DNA from: Thauera sp. JM12B12
GTDB lineage: Bacteria > Pseudomonadota > Gammaproteobacteria > Burkholderiales > Rhodocyclaceae
Direction: 5' to 3'
Assembly: GCF_039614725.1 (NCBI RefSeq)
Contig: NZ_CP154859.1
Span: 1,116,001 to 1,180,000, forward strand
Length of the DNA: 64,000 nt
Shown: positions 35,814 through 43,353 of the stretch, piece by piece
Position numbering within the stretch: position 1 is the first letter of the stretch
Layout of the letters: each line of letters opens with the position of its first letter
The notes under the pieces: model-generated
What the model was told of the DNA's origin: nothing
The model's input: only the letters and a program-made list of their open reading frames with translations
Databases searched by the model: none
Made by a program: the position numbers and the translations under genes

Positions 35814-37021
35814 GACTGCGTGCTGTGGGAGCCACAAACGTCCAGCACATTGCGCTGGATGGTGTCGAGGTCTTCCGGGCTGAGGTCTTGATGGCAGGGA
35901 AGCTGGAAAATCTGACTGGCCCAGACCAGGCCCATGTCCCCTTCGATGGTGGGTGTGTCAGGCCAGATCAGGTTCCACCGAAAAACCGGTATGCCACGGC
36001 GACGCAGTTCGCGGTGCTTGTCGTCGGGGTTCTGGACGCACAACGGAAAAACATAGGGAACGGCGTCCTCGGGCAGGTCGGGGCGCAAAGGTGCGAAGCC
36101 GGTGCGGCCCGAGAGCGTCCTGGCCAACTGCAGATAGTTTGCTCGGCGGCGTTCTGCGATTCGCGATGGGTTGACCGTGCGCGCCAGCACAGTGCTGATC
36201 CAGCATGGCTGCTTGTGGGCAAGATCGAGGTCGAAGGCTTGCATTTGAACAGGCGCGACCTGCATGGCCGAGGCGTCGCCAGAGCGGGATGTTTCAGCAG
36301 GCTGGCCGTTGCCGTGTCGCAGGGATCTGAGTTTGCGCTTGGTCGCAAAGAGTGCGTTAAGCGGTGTGCTCAGCCCCATGAGGCGGCGATAGCGGGAGGC
36401 AAGCTCAACCATGTCGATTGCGGCCTTGATGTTCTCGTTCAGGGGGCGCGGGGCGAGCTTGGGCATGCTCGCGTTCTCGGGGAGCCTGTTTGCGCGCAGC
36501 ACACCGCCGTCCGGGGCCGGGAAGAATTTGGTGATGCTGGCGATGGCGATGTCTCCCCATGCGCCGATGGGGCTTCCGTCTGCGCGGCCGAAGAACGCGT
36601 GGGCGCAGTCTTCGATGAGCGCGATGCGGTGCTCGTCGCAGAATGCCCGGATGCGCGTCATGGGCTGAGGCAGGCCGAAATAGTGCGGGACGAGCATGGC
36701 GGTCACCGGATGCTCGTCGTGTTGCTGGATATACTCCAGGTTTGGCGCGCCCGATGCGGTGAGCGGATAGAAGAGCGGCGTGCCACCCAACTTGACGATG
36801 GGTGCAATCATCGTGGGGCAGTGGTAGGTTGGCACCAGAACTTTATGGCCGGGGCTCACGCCCAGCAGTTCCAGCCCCAACGCAATGGCGGCTCGCCCGC
36901 TGGTGGTGAAGCATGTATGTTCGGCGCCGAGAACGGTGTCTGGTGTTGCTGCCGCGCCGTCGCTGAACATCTGCCAGCTTGCCAGGGGGAGGGCGGGAAC
37001 TTCGCAAGGAGTTGGCATCAA
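35810..37021 (-). CDS. DegT/DnrJ/EryC1-family sugar aminotransferase
   Basis: A 403-residue PLP-dependent fold type I protein. TTSGRAAIALGLELLGV, VLVPTYHCPTM, ALIEDCAHAF and the Lys-containing ASITKFFPAPDGGVL are the conserved segments. It would transfer an amino group to a keto-sugar nucleotide, giving an aminosugar for the glycan, though the region lacks an obvious dehydratase partner. It is the first gene of the minus-strand operon. The intergenic region to the divergent gene at 37151 should contain promoters for both, but no clear consensus was seen. Confidence 0.85.
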   Translation of the reverse strand: MMPTPCEVPALPLASWQMFSDGAAATPDTVLGAEHTCFTTSGRAAIALGLELLGVSPGHKVLVPTYHCPTMIAPIVKLGGTPLFYPLTASGAPNLEYIQQHDEHPVTAMLVPHYFGLPQPMTRIRAFCDEHRIALIEDCAHAFFGRADGSPIGAWGDIAIASITKFFPAPDGGVLRANRLPENASMPKLAPRPLNENIKAAIDMVELASRYRRLMGLSTPLNALFATKRKLRSLRHGNGQPAETSRSGDASAMQVAPVQMQAFDLDLAHKQPCWISTVLARTVNPSRIAERRRANYLQLARTLSGRTGFAPLRPDLPEDAVPYVFPLCVQNPDDKHRELRRRGIPVFRWNLIWPDTPTIEGDMGLVWASQIFQLPCHQDLSPEDLDTIQRNVLDVCGSHSTQS

Positions 37022-37150
37022 GGCTGCGGCGGTTTGGTGGTAGAAGAGTGGCTCAAGTTTAGGCCAGTCATAAGCTCGAATGCGTGAATAGTGCCGCTTC
37101 GGAGGCCTTTTCGCCTGAGATGACTGATTGTTGGTAGGAGTGTGAGACCT

Positions 37151-37810
37151 ATGTACTGGAAGAGAAAGTTGTTGCTTGTGGTAATGGGTTTTGTGGCGCT
37201 CGTCATGGCTCCGTTACCTGTCTTTGCGCAGGATCTGGGGCTTTGTGGGTCGTTGAACAATAGTTTCGGCCCGTTCGACTACCGCTACAAATCGTCGGTG
37301 CGCACAGAGCTTGGCGATGCGCACAAGATGGTCGAAGGGGCTCACTTTACAGCGGATGTCGAGCAACTCATCCGCGGGAAGTCGATGGCGCTTCCGGGTG
37401 GGGATATCGACTACACGCTTCGTGCCTTCCCGAATCACCATCGCGCCTTGCTCTCGATGTCGCGACTGGCATTGAGAGCAAAATCCGACCAGCCCCCCGA
37501 TATGCGGTACACCGCGACATGCTGGTTCGAGCGGGCGATGCGGTTTGCCCCGGATGACGGCATGGTGAGAATGCTTTATGGGCAGTATCTGCTGAAGGTG
37601 GGTAAGCAGCTCGAGGCTATCGAGCACCTGGAGGCGGCGGAGAAGCTTACTGAGGGCTCGGCGAACCTGCACTACAACCTTGGCTTGGCGTTCATCGAGG
37701 TGAAGCGCTACGACGATGCGCGACGGCATGCCCGCAAGGCCTATGCGCTTGGCTTTCCCCTGGCCGGCTTGCGTGAGCGGCTGAAGCGGCTCGGGCAGTG
37801 GAAGGACTAA
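37151..37810 (+). CDS. Secreted TPR-repeat protein of the XrtA locus
   Basis: A 219-residue protein with a signal peptide (KLLLVVMGFVALVMAPLPVFAQ). Two or three tetratricopeptide repeats follow, for example MLYGQYLLKVGKQLEAIEHL and LHYNLGLAFIEVKRYDDARR. A GTG nine bases upstream is possible, but ATG 37151 has a suitable GGAG before it. Its place before the acyl carrier protein and the exosortase-associated hydrolases suggests a scaffold in the envelope. No enzymatic motif is visible. Confidence 0.75.
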   Translation: MYWKRKLLLVVMGFVALVMAPLPVFAQDLGLCGSLNNSFGPFDYRYKSSVRTELGDAHKMVEGAHFTADVEQLIRGKSMALPGGDIDYTLRAFPNHHRALLSMSRLALRAKSDQPPDMRYTATCWFERAMRFAPDDGMVRMLYGQYLLKVGKQLEAIEHLEAAEKLTEGSANLHYNLGLAFIEVKRYDDARRHARKAYALGFPLAGLRERLKRLGQWKD

Positions 37811-37905
37811 CGCGTTGTGCAGCGCATATAATCCGGCGCTTCGACGCAGCCCTGCATGTAAGGACCAGGCGAGTGGCGTGCGTTTCAACAGGATAGGAGC
37901 CGATT

Positions 37906-38154
37906 TTGGATATCGAGCGTGAGTTGCTGGGGTTGATTGATGAGGTGCTCAGCTTGGGAGGGCGGGCGATGGCGTTCGAGCGCGATACGCCGCTGCTGGG
38001 TGCCGTACCCGAGTTGGACTCCATGGCGGTTGTTGGGCTGATCAACATGATGGAGGAGCACTTCGGCTTCATCGTCGAGGATGACGAGATCGATGGCTCG
38101 GCCTTTGCGACCGTGGGGACCCTGACGGAATTCGTGCAAGGGAAGCTCGCCTGA
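37906..38154 (+). CDS. Acyl carrier protein of the exosortase A-associated cluster
   Basis: An 82-residue acyl carrier protein. The phosphopantetheine attachment site is Ser39 in ELDSMAVVGLI, followed by helix III residues HFGFIVEDDEIDG. The TTG at 37906 is preferred because GGATAGGAG precedes it at the right distance. It lies directly before hydrolases 2 and 1 and would carry the acyl group activated by the exosortase-associated ligase at 54.6 kb. It is not the fatty acid synthesis AcpP: the sequence differs and no fab genes are near. Confidence 0.88.
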   Translation: MDIERELLGLIDEVLSLGGRAMAFERDTPLLGAVPELDSMAVVGLINMMEEHFGFIVEDDEIDGSAFATVGTLTEFVQGKLA

Positions 38155-38156
38155 GC

Positions 38157-38990
38157 ATGGCGGCTCTTCGCCGTGAGGCCTTCATCCTGCCTGGCAGCGG
38201 AGGGGGCCGCTTCTGCGTGGTTACCCGGCCGGACGGCGAGCCCAAGGGGCAGTTGCTATTGGCTCCGCCGTTTGCGGAAGAACTCAACAAGTCGCGCCGG
38301 ATGCTCGCGCTTGCGGCAGAGGCCTTTGCCGAACGCGGCTGGTTGGTGTTGCGTATTGATCTTTTTGGTTGTGGCGACAGTGCGGGTGATTTTGGTGACG
38401 CAGGCTGGGGCGACTGGCTTGACGACCTGGAGCTGGCGCATGACTGGCTCGCCGCGAACGCTGGTGCGCCGATTGGGGTGTGGAGTCTGCGGGCGGGCGG
38501 TTTGCTGGTCTCGGACTGGTTGGCTCGCTCGGGTCGGTCGTTGCCGTGGCTGGCGTGGCAGCCTGTGACCAATGGCAAGCAGCACCTCCAGCAGTTTCTC
38601 CGCTTGAAGGGTGTGAGCGAGATGCTCAATGAGGCTGACGTTAAAGAGACGATGTCGACCCTTCGTGCGCAAATCGCAGCGGGACAGCCGGTCGAGGTCG
38701 CCGGCTACACACTTTCTCCGGCGCTTGTTGCGGGCATGGATGCGGCGTCGTTGAGCCTGCCGCCCGGTTACGCGGCGCCGGTCAGCATCCTGGAGCTTTC
38801 GGGTCAGAGCGAGCCATCGTCCTCGCCTGCAGTTCGCATGCTTGTCGAGCGTACGAAAGCGTCGGGTGTCTCTGTTGATTCTGCTGCAATCCAGGGAGTC
38901 TCGTTCTGGCAGACGCAGGAGATCGAGGTTTCACAGCCGCTGATCGATGCGTCGTGTGCGGTGCTGGGCAGGTGGGCGCATGCACACTGA
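38157..38990 (+). CDS. Exosortase A system-associated hydrolase 2 (alpha/beta fold)
   Basis: A 277-residue alpha/beta-hydrolase fold protein of the TIGR03101 type. The N-terminal LLLAPPFAEELNKSRRM and LRIDLFGCGDSAGDF are its signatures. At the nucleophile elbow the sequence is WSLRAGG, with Arg112 where a catalytic Ser would be expected, so classical hydrolysis is doubtful. It follows the acyl carrier protein by two bases and overlaps hydrolase 1 by 11 bases, which are its usual partners. Confidence 0.88.
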   Translation: MAALRREAFILPGSGGGRFCVVTRPDGEPKGQLLLAPPFAEELNKSRRMLALAAEAFAERGWLVLRIDLFGCGDSAGDFGDAGWGDWLDDLELAHDWLAANAGAPIGVWSLRAGGLLVSDWLARSGRSLPWLAWQPVTNGKQHLQQFLRLKGVSEMLNEADVKETMSTLRAQIAAGQPVEVAGYTLSPALVAGMDAASLSLPPGYAAPVSILELSGQSEPSSSPAVRMLVERTKASGVSVDSAAIQGVSFWQTQEIEVSQPLIDASCAVLGRWAHAH

Positions 38991-39834
38991 ACGCGCGCTG
39001 GTGTTCGACTGCCGGGGTGAGACGCTGGTCGGCGTGGTTTCTGTCCCGGCGCACGCAGATGCTGTGGCTGCCCATACCGGCGTGCTGATCGTGGTTGGTG
39101 GGCCGCAGTATCGGGTGGGGAGCCATCGCCAGTTCGTGATGCTGGCGCGCTTTCTTGCCGACAATGGCGTGCCCTGCATGCGCTTCGACTATCGAGGCAT
39201 GGGGGACGCGAGCGGCGAGGCGCGTGATTTCGAGGCGGTGTCGGATGACATCGAGGCGGCGATCGCGGCATTTTCCCGCGAAGTGCCCGGGCTGAGGCGC
39301 GTCGTGCTATGGGGCTTGTGCGACGGCGCGAGTGCGATCTGCCTGAGCCTTGGTGGCAACCCACTGGTGGCGGGCGCCGTGCTGCTGAATCCGTGGGTGC
39401 GAACGGCCGAAACCCAGGCGCGCACCATGCTCAAGCACTATTACCTGCAGCGGCTGCTGGATCTGCGCTTCTGGCGCAAGCTGCTTGGCGGTGGCGTGAA
39501 TTTGCGCGGCGCGCTGGGTGGGGTTAAAGAGGCCGCCGGCGCGGCGGCAGGTGCAGGCAGTGTGCCGTCTGATCGGGAGGGGCCGGTGCCGAAGCGCATG
39601 CTGCGTGGGCTTCAGCGTTGCGACTTGCCTGTCGTGGTGTTTCTGAGTGGTCGTGACTACGTTGCGCGCGAGTTCGAGCAGTGTGTTGTCGGGGATGCGG
39701 AGTGGGGGGCGTTCATGGCTTCCGGACGCTGCCGGGTGCAGCACTTTGCAGAAGCGGATCACACGTTTTCTGCGGTGGCGCATAGCGAGGGCGTGGCTAG
39801 GGCTACGTTGGAGTGGATTTGTTCTCTTGGCTGA
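38980..39834 (+). CDS. Exosortase A system-associated hydrolase 1 (alpha/beta fold)
   Basis: A 284-residue alpha/beta-hydrolase of the TIGR03100 type. GGPQYRVGSHRQFVMLARFL and CMRFDYRGMGDASGE are typical. The nucleophile elbow WGLCDGAS places Cys114 at the catalytic position, and HFAEADHTF near the C-terminus supplies the His. It could release or transfer an acyl group from the carrier protein; the substrate is unknown. The start inside hydrolase 2 is chosen by the conserved N-terminus MHTERALVFDC. Confidence 0.88.
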   Translation: MHTERALVFDCRGETLVGVVSVPAHADAVAAHTGVLIVVGGPQYRVGSHRQFVMLARFLADNGVPCMRFDYRGMGDASGEARDFEAVSDDIEAAIAAFSREVPGLRRVVLWGLCDGASAICLSLGGNPLVAGAVLLNPWVRTAETQARTMLKHYYLQRLLDLRFWRKLLGGGVNLRGALGGVKEAAGAAAGAGSVPSDREGPVPKRMLRGLQRCDLPVVVFLSGRDYVAREFEQCVVGDAEWGAFMASGRCRVQHFAEADHTFSAVAHSEGVARATLEWICSLG

Positions 39835-39921
39835 AGTGGCGAGGAAGAGGGTGTAGAACTGCAAGCCCTCAAAAGTGGGCCAAGTCCCGTCAAGGCTCTG
39901 TGAAGGTGCGTGTAGGCTGAA

Positions 39922-41256
39922 TCAGCTCTGGCCACGGCCGACGCCAAAGTACTGCCAGCCGTCGCCTTGCAAACGGATGGGGCTGTAGAGGTTCCGCCCG
40001 TCCACAATCACCTTCCCCTTGAGCAGGCTTTCCATCTCCTCGAAATCCGGCGCGCGGAACTGCTGCCACTCCGTGCAGATCACCAGCGCGTCCGCGCCTT
40101 CCAGCGCGCTGTACTTGTTGCCGCACAGGGCCAGGTCGGACCGATCTCCGTAGATGCGCCGCGTCTCGTCCATCGCCACCGGATCGAAGGCCTGCACCTT
40201 TGCGCCCGCTTCCCATAGCGCTTCGATGAGTGTTCGGCTGGGGGCCTCGCGCATGTCGTCGGTGTTGGGCTTGAAGGCCAGGCCCCAGACGGCGATGGTC
40301 TTGCCGCGTAGCGCTTCGGCGCCGCCGAAGTGGCGGGCGAGTTTGGTGAAGAGGGTGGTCTTCTGGCGGTTGTTGACCGCTTCGACGGCCTTGAGCAGCG
40401 GGGCGTCGTAGCCGATCTGGTCGGCGGTGCGGCCCAGGGCCTGGACGTCCTTGGGGAAGCATGACCCGCCGTAACCGCAGCCGGGGTAGATGAAGTGGTA
40501 GCCGATGCGCGGGTCGGCGCCGATGCCTTTGCGTACCTCCTCGATGTCGGCACCGAGGATCTCGGCCATGTTGGCGAGCTCGTTCATGAAGCTGATCTTG
40601 GTGGCGAGCATGGCGTTGGCCGCGTACTTGGTGAGCTCGGCGCTCTTCACGTCCATGAACTGGGTGCGTTCGTGGTTGCGGTTGAAGGGCTCGTAGAGCT
40701 CGCGCATGCGCTCCTGCGCGCGTGCCGAGCGGGTGCCGATGATGATGCGGTCGGGCTTGAGGAAGTCGCCCACGGCAGCGCCTTCCTTGAGGAATTCAGG
40801 GTTGGAGACGACATCGAATGGGATCGCTTCGCCGCGCTCGGCGAGGATCTGCTCGATCTTGGCCTGGACCTTGTCGGCGGTTCCGACGGGGACGGTGGAT
40901 TTATTGACGATGACGCGGTAGCGCGGCATGTGGCGGGCGATGCTCTCGGCCACGGCGAGCACGTACTGCAGGTCGGCCGAGCCGTCTTCGTCGGGCGGGG
41001 TGCCGACGGCGATGAACTGCACTTCGGCGTGCTTGACGGCTTCTTCCACATCAGTGGTGAAGCGCAGCCGGCCTTCGGCGACGTTGCGGGTGACGATGGG
41101 TTCGAGGCCGGGCTCCCAGATGGGGATGACGCCGGCCTTGAGCTTGTCGATCTTGCCCTGGTCGACGTCCATGCAGACCACGGTGTGGCCGACTTCTGCG
41201 AGGCAGGCGCCGGTGACGAGGCCAACGTAGCCGGTGCCGAAAATAGTGAGTTTCAT
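39922..41256 (-). CDS. ugd: UDP-glucose 6-dehydrogenase
   Basis: A 444-residue NAD-dependent dehydrogenase forming UDP-glucuronate. The Rossmann motif [18 protein letters not shown] and the catalytic Cys in [13 protein letters not shown] are present, as is [15 protein letters not shown]. It is monocistronic on the minus strand and converges with hydrolase 1. A 40-codon remnant related to its C-terminal half lies near 47.2 kb, so a second copy once existed. It supplies the uronic acid that the amidotransferases or the lyase could act on. Confidence 0.95.
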   Translation of the reverse strand: MKLTIFGTGYVGLVTGACLAEVGHTVVCMDVDQGKIDKLKAGVIPIWEPGLEPIVTRNVAEGRLRFTTDVEEAVKHAEVQFIAVGTPPDEDGSADLQYVLAVAESIARHMPRYRVIVNKSTVPVGTADKVQAKIEQILAERGEAIPFDVVSNPEFLKEGAAVGDFLKPDRIIIGTRSARAQERMRELYEPFNRNHERTQFMDVKSAELTKYAANAMLATKISFMNELANMAEILGADIEEVRKGIGADPRIGYHFIYPGCGYGGSCFPKDVQALGRTADQIGYDAPLLKAVEAVNNRQKTTLFTKLARHFGGAEALRGKTIAVWGLAFKPNTDDMREAPSRTLIEALWEAGAKVQAFDPVAMDETRRIYGDRSDLALCGNKYSALEGADALVICTEWQQFRAPDFEEMESLLKGKVIVDGRNLYSPIRLQGDGWQYFGVGRGQS

Positions 41257-41403
41257 GGGTGGCTCGTGCTTGCAGTGAATGGGGTGGGCATCCGCACGGG
41301 GCGTTGATGCAATGCCGCAAGCCTAGCGGGTATGGGGGGGCGCTTCAACGGGAGGCTGTCACGGTTGGGGGGAGATGGAAGGGGATGTGCCGAGCCTCTT
41401 CGC

Positions 41404-41889
41404 TCAATTGAGTGGAATCAATCGAGTCTGACCCCATTGATCACTTTCGCGCGCCTGGCCTTGGTGCGCGTCGACCAGGTAGGCGATCTGCTGGAAGGTG
41501 AAGAAGGAGATCGCCAGCAGCAGGATGATGGTGTCGAGGTGAAAGTCGGTGCCGGCGAGGGCGTTGAGGCTGCTGACCGTGAAGTTGGCGTATTTGTAGT
41601 AGCCGAGTAGGGCGAGGTTGAGGACGACGCCGGCGATCAGCCAGGCTTTGCCGGCGTGCTGGCGGCCCTGGCGGTGCGCCTTGCCGAGCAGGCTGCCGAG
41701 GCCGAAGTTGGCGAGCATCGACACGAGCAGCAACACCAGATAAACCGGCCGCCACCACGCATAGAAGAACAGCGAGGCCAGCACCAGCCAGACGATCGCC
41801 GGCTCATGCCCGCGACGGGCTATCCAGAAGTAGCCGGCGAGGGTGAGGGGCAGGAAGAGGAAGAGGAATTCGTAGGCGTTGAAGAGCAT
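41404..41889 (-). pseudogene. Truncated MBOAT (AlgI-like) O-acyltransferase gene
   Basis: The first about 148 codons encode a clean N-terminus of an AlgI-type MBOAT: MLFNAYEFLFLFLPLTLAG, LGYYKYANFTV and ISFFTFQQIAYLVDAHQGQ. Family members have about 470-520 residues, so roughly two thirds, including the catalytic His, is missing. Coding similarity stops at ARE; the last residues SDQWGQTRLIPLN are the translation of the 25-bp repeat at 41417-41441. The break at that repeat suggests recombination or insertion there. A functional protein is unlikely. Confidence 0.82.
41417..41441 (-). repeat. 25-bp dispersed repeat with ATCAAT/ATTGAT ends, copy 2
   Basis: The top strand reads ATCAAT, core CGAGTCTGACCCC, ATTGAT. 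It is identical (reverse-complemented) to the copy at 13009-13033. It marks the exact truncation point of the MBOAT gene and lies in the same sense relative to that gene as copy 1 does to amidotransferase 1. Confidence 0.85.
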
Positions 41890-41989
41890 CGGCGGGTGGG
41901 CGTGGCGGGGCGGCCCGAGGCGGGTGGCCGATGATGACCGATGCGGGGTGGGTTGTCAGTAGGCCTAAGCGGCGCTTGATCTTGCGACA

Positions 41990-42012
41990 TTCGCGGGCAA
42001 GCCCGCTCCCAC
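41990..42012 (-). repeat. Single REP element upstream of a toxin-antitoxin pair
   Basis: TTCGCGGGCAAGCCCGCTCC followed by CAC is one half of the REP/REPIN unit seen at 46.9 and 53.2 kb. The flanking TTGCGACA also matches the REPIN interior. It lies between the truncated MBOAT gene and the TA promoter. Confidence 0.8.
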
Positions 42013-42061
42013 AGCCCTTTGCTCCCACAGCGCAAAAGGGGGCGAACTCCATTGATTTTCT

Positions 42062-42099
42062 TTGCTTTCGTGCTGCACGAAAAGTAGAATGTCGTGCAG
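42062..42099 (+). promoter_or_regulatory. Probable sigma-70 promoter with inverted-repeat operator for the 42.1-kb TA pair
   Basis: TTGCTT (42062-42067) and TAGAAT (42085-42090) are spaced 17 bases, close to consensus. The inverted repeat CTGCACGA (42073-42080) and TCGTGCAG (42092-42099) brackets the -10 box, as expected for an autoregulated toxin-antitoxin promoter. The antitoxin ATG is 20 bases further on. Confidence 0.65.
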
Positions 42100-42119
42100 A
42101 ACAAACGCGGAGCATCATC

Positions 42120-42401
42120 ATGACCATCGCTGCACACTCTCCCACGGTCAAGGTCGTCGGTGCCAACGGTCAGATATCTCTGGGCAAGCAATACGCTGGT
42201 CGCCAGGTGCTGGTGGAAGAGCGCGAGCCCGGTGTCTGGATCGTACGCACTGCGACCGTAATCCCTGACAACGAGCGCTGGCTCCATGAGCCCAAGGCGG
42301 CAGATGATCTGCAAGCGGCGATGGCTTGGTCCGTCACCCATGCTGCATCGGATGCCGATGCCGACGACACGCTGAAGCGCCTGGAAAATGGCGAGCAGTG
42401 A
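42120..42401 (+). CDS. Putative antitoxin of a type II TA pair
   Basis: A 93-residue protein. The N-terminal half VKVVGANGQISLGKQYAGRQ, followed by VLVEEREPGVWIVRTATVIP, looks like a swapped-hairpin (AbrB/SpoVT-like) DNA-binding fold, and the C-terminal half is an acidic helix, as in antitoxins. The gene overlaps the next by 14 bases and has an operator-like promoter. The start at 42120 is chosen over upstream ATGs because the longer frame crosses a REP element. The family is familiar to me as a hypothetical protein; the TA role is inferred from pairing. Confidence 0.65.
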   Translation: MTIAAHSPTVKVVGANGQISLGKQYAGRQVLVEEREPGVWIVRTATVIPDNERWLHEPKAADDLQAAMAWSVTHAASDADADDTLKRLENGEQ

Positions 42402-42708
42402 CGCGAAGGTCAGGCTCGACCTGAACAACCCCGTCTTTCAGGCCAATCTGCTCACGCTGCAGAAGCCGGAGCGCCATGCTGCACTGGATACGCTCAACAA
42501 GATCCGCCAGCTGACCTGGAACCAGCTTTACCGCGATCAGGGGCTCAAGTGGGAGAAGATCACCAGCGCCAAGCCACCCGAGGGTATCGATGCGATTTAC
42601 TCCCTGCGCATTACCCAGGCACGCCGGGCCACCGCGTACCGTGACGCGGATTTCATTCGCCTGCTCACCATCGCGCCCGATCACGATGCGACCTATGGGA
42701 AGAAGTGA
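42388..42708 (+). CDS. Putative RelE-like toxin of the 42.1-kb TA pair
   Basis: A 106-residue basic protein. LRITQARRATAYRDADFIRL and the terminal TIAPDHDATYGKK resemble the C-terminal strands of RelE/Txe-like toxins, and the middle segment QLTWNQLYRDQGLKWEKI is distinctive of its own family. It overlaps the antitoxin gene by 14 bases. A copy of the 25-bp repeat starts 20 bases after the stop. The toxic activity is not established. Confidence 0.62.
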   Translation: MASSDAKVRLDLNNPVFQANLLTLQKPERHAALDTLNKIRQLTWNQLYRDQGLKWEKITSAKPPEGIDAIYSLRITQARRATAYRDADFIRLLTIAPDHDATYGKK

Positions 42709-42728
42709 GCTGCTCGGTTGGTTTCGCG

Positions 42729-42750
42729 ATCAATCGAGTCTGACCCCAAT
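42729..42750 (-). repeat. 25-bp dispersed repeat, copy 3 (one end altered)
   Basis: The top strand reads ATCAATCGAGTCTGACCCCA and then AT. It matches copies 1 and 2 except that the second terminal repeat is changed. It lies between the convergent ends of the TA toxin gene (42708) and higA (42785), and in the sense of higA it has the same orientation as at other genes. Confidence 0.8.
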
Positions 42751-42784
42751 CCTTCCCAACCCTTCCAATTCTCGACTTCTTGCT

Positions 42785-43078
42785 TCAGGCTGCGGCCAGT
42801 TCCAGCTTGCTCACCCGGGCAAGATCGGTGCTCTGGCGCGCAAGCCAGAGATCGTGCGCGTCCTGCATGGCCAGCCAGCTCTCGGGGCTGCGTCCCAGCG
42901 CTTTCGATAGCCGCAAGGCCATGTCGGGCGTGACGCGGCTGTTTCCTTTGAGTACGCGGCTCAAGGTCGATGGTGCGACATCCAGGCGGCTGGCCAATTC
43001 ACGACCACTGACGCCGTGAGGCGCGAGATAGATCTCGGTGATGAATTCGCCGGGGTGGGGGGGATTATGCATGGCCAT
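42785..43078 (-). CDS. higA: HigA-type antitoxin (HTH), orphan
   Basis: A 97-residue XRE-type regulator. PPHPGEFITEIYLAPHGVS, LASRLDVAPSTLSRVLKG and MALRLSKALGRSPESWLAMQ match HigA antitoxins of the HigBA family. Its ATG overlaps the stop of an internally deleted higB, so the antitoxin no longer has an intact toxin partner here. The rest of the long open frame upstream in this phase is a shadow of the membrane-protein gene on the other strand. Confidence 0.88.
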   Translation of the reverse strand: MAMHNPPHPGEFITEIYLAPHGVSGRELASRLDVAPSTLSRVLKGNSRVTPDMALRLSKALGRSPESWLAMQDAHDLWLARQSTDLARVSKLELAAA

Positions 43079-43179
43079 CAGTGGTAGTCCTCGTAGTCCA
43101 GAACGTAAGCATTGCCGTCGACAAACTCGAAGGTCATCCGCCAGTTGCGGAGGCCTTTGTGCCGAAAGGATTTGATCAT
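43078..43179 (-). pseudogene. higB: higB remnant with a large in-frame internal deletion
   Basis: The 33-codon ORF starts MIKSFRHKGL, the usual HigB N-terminus, and ends NWRMTFEF, then DGNAYVLDYEDYH, the usual HigB C-terminus. HigB proteins have about 92 residues, so some 58 central residues are missing while frame, start and stop survive. It overlaps higA exactly as an intact higB would. The catalytic fold cannot form, so the toxin is almost certainly dead. Confidence 0.82.
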
Positions 43180-43194
43180 GGCGTATCGTATCGC

Positions 43195-43211
43195 GTTGCG
43201 CAGCGCGCAAC
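43195..43211. promoter_or_regulatory. Inverted repeat upstream of the higBA remnant, possible HigA operator
   Basis: GTTGCGC and GCGCAAC form 7-bp perfect arms around a three-base centre, 16 bases before the higB remnant start. HigA proteins bind similar dyads in their promoters. A cross-check by binding is lacking. Confidence 0.45.
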
Positions 43212-43353
43212 AAACTTGGTTTGCTGGCGATATTACTTTCACTGACGGCAGATCGCCGGAGTGCGACCCCCGTTGACTCTTGATTCGCCATTGCTGACGT
43301 TGGCCGCCGGGATTGTTGGCTAGACTGAAGGCTGGTCGAGCGAGGGGTGGGCG

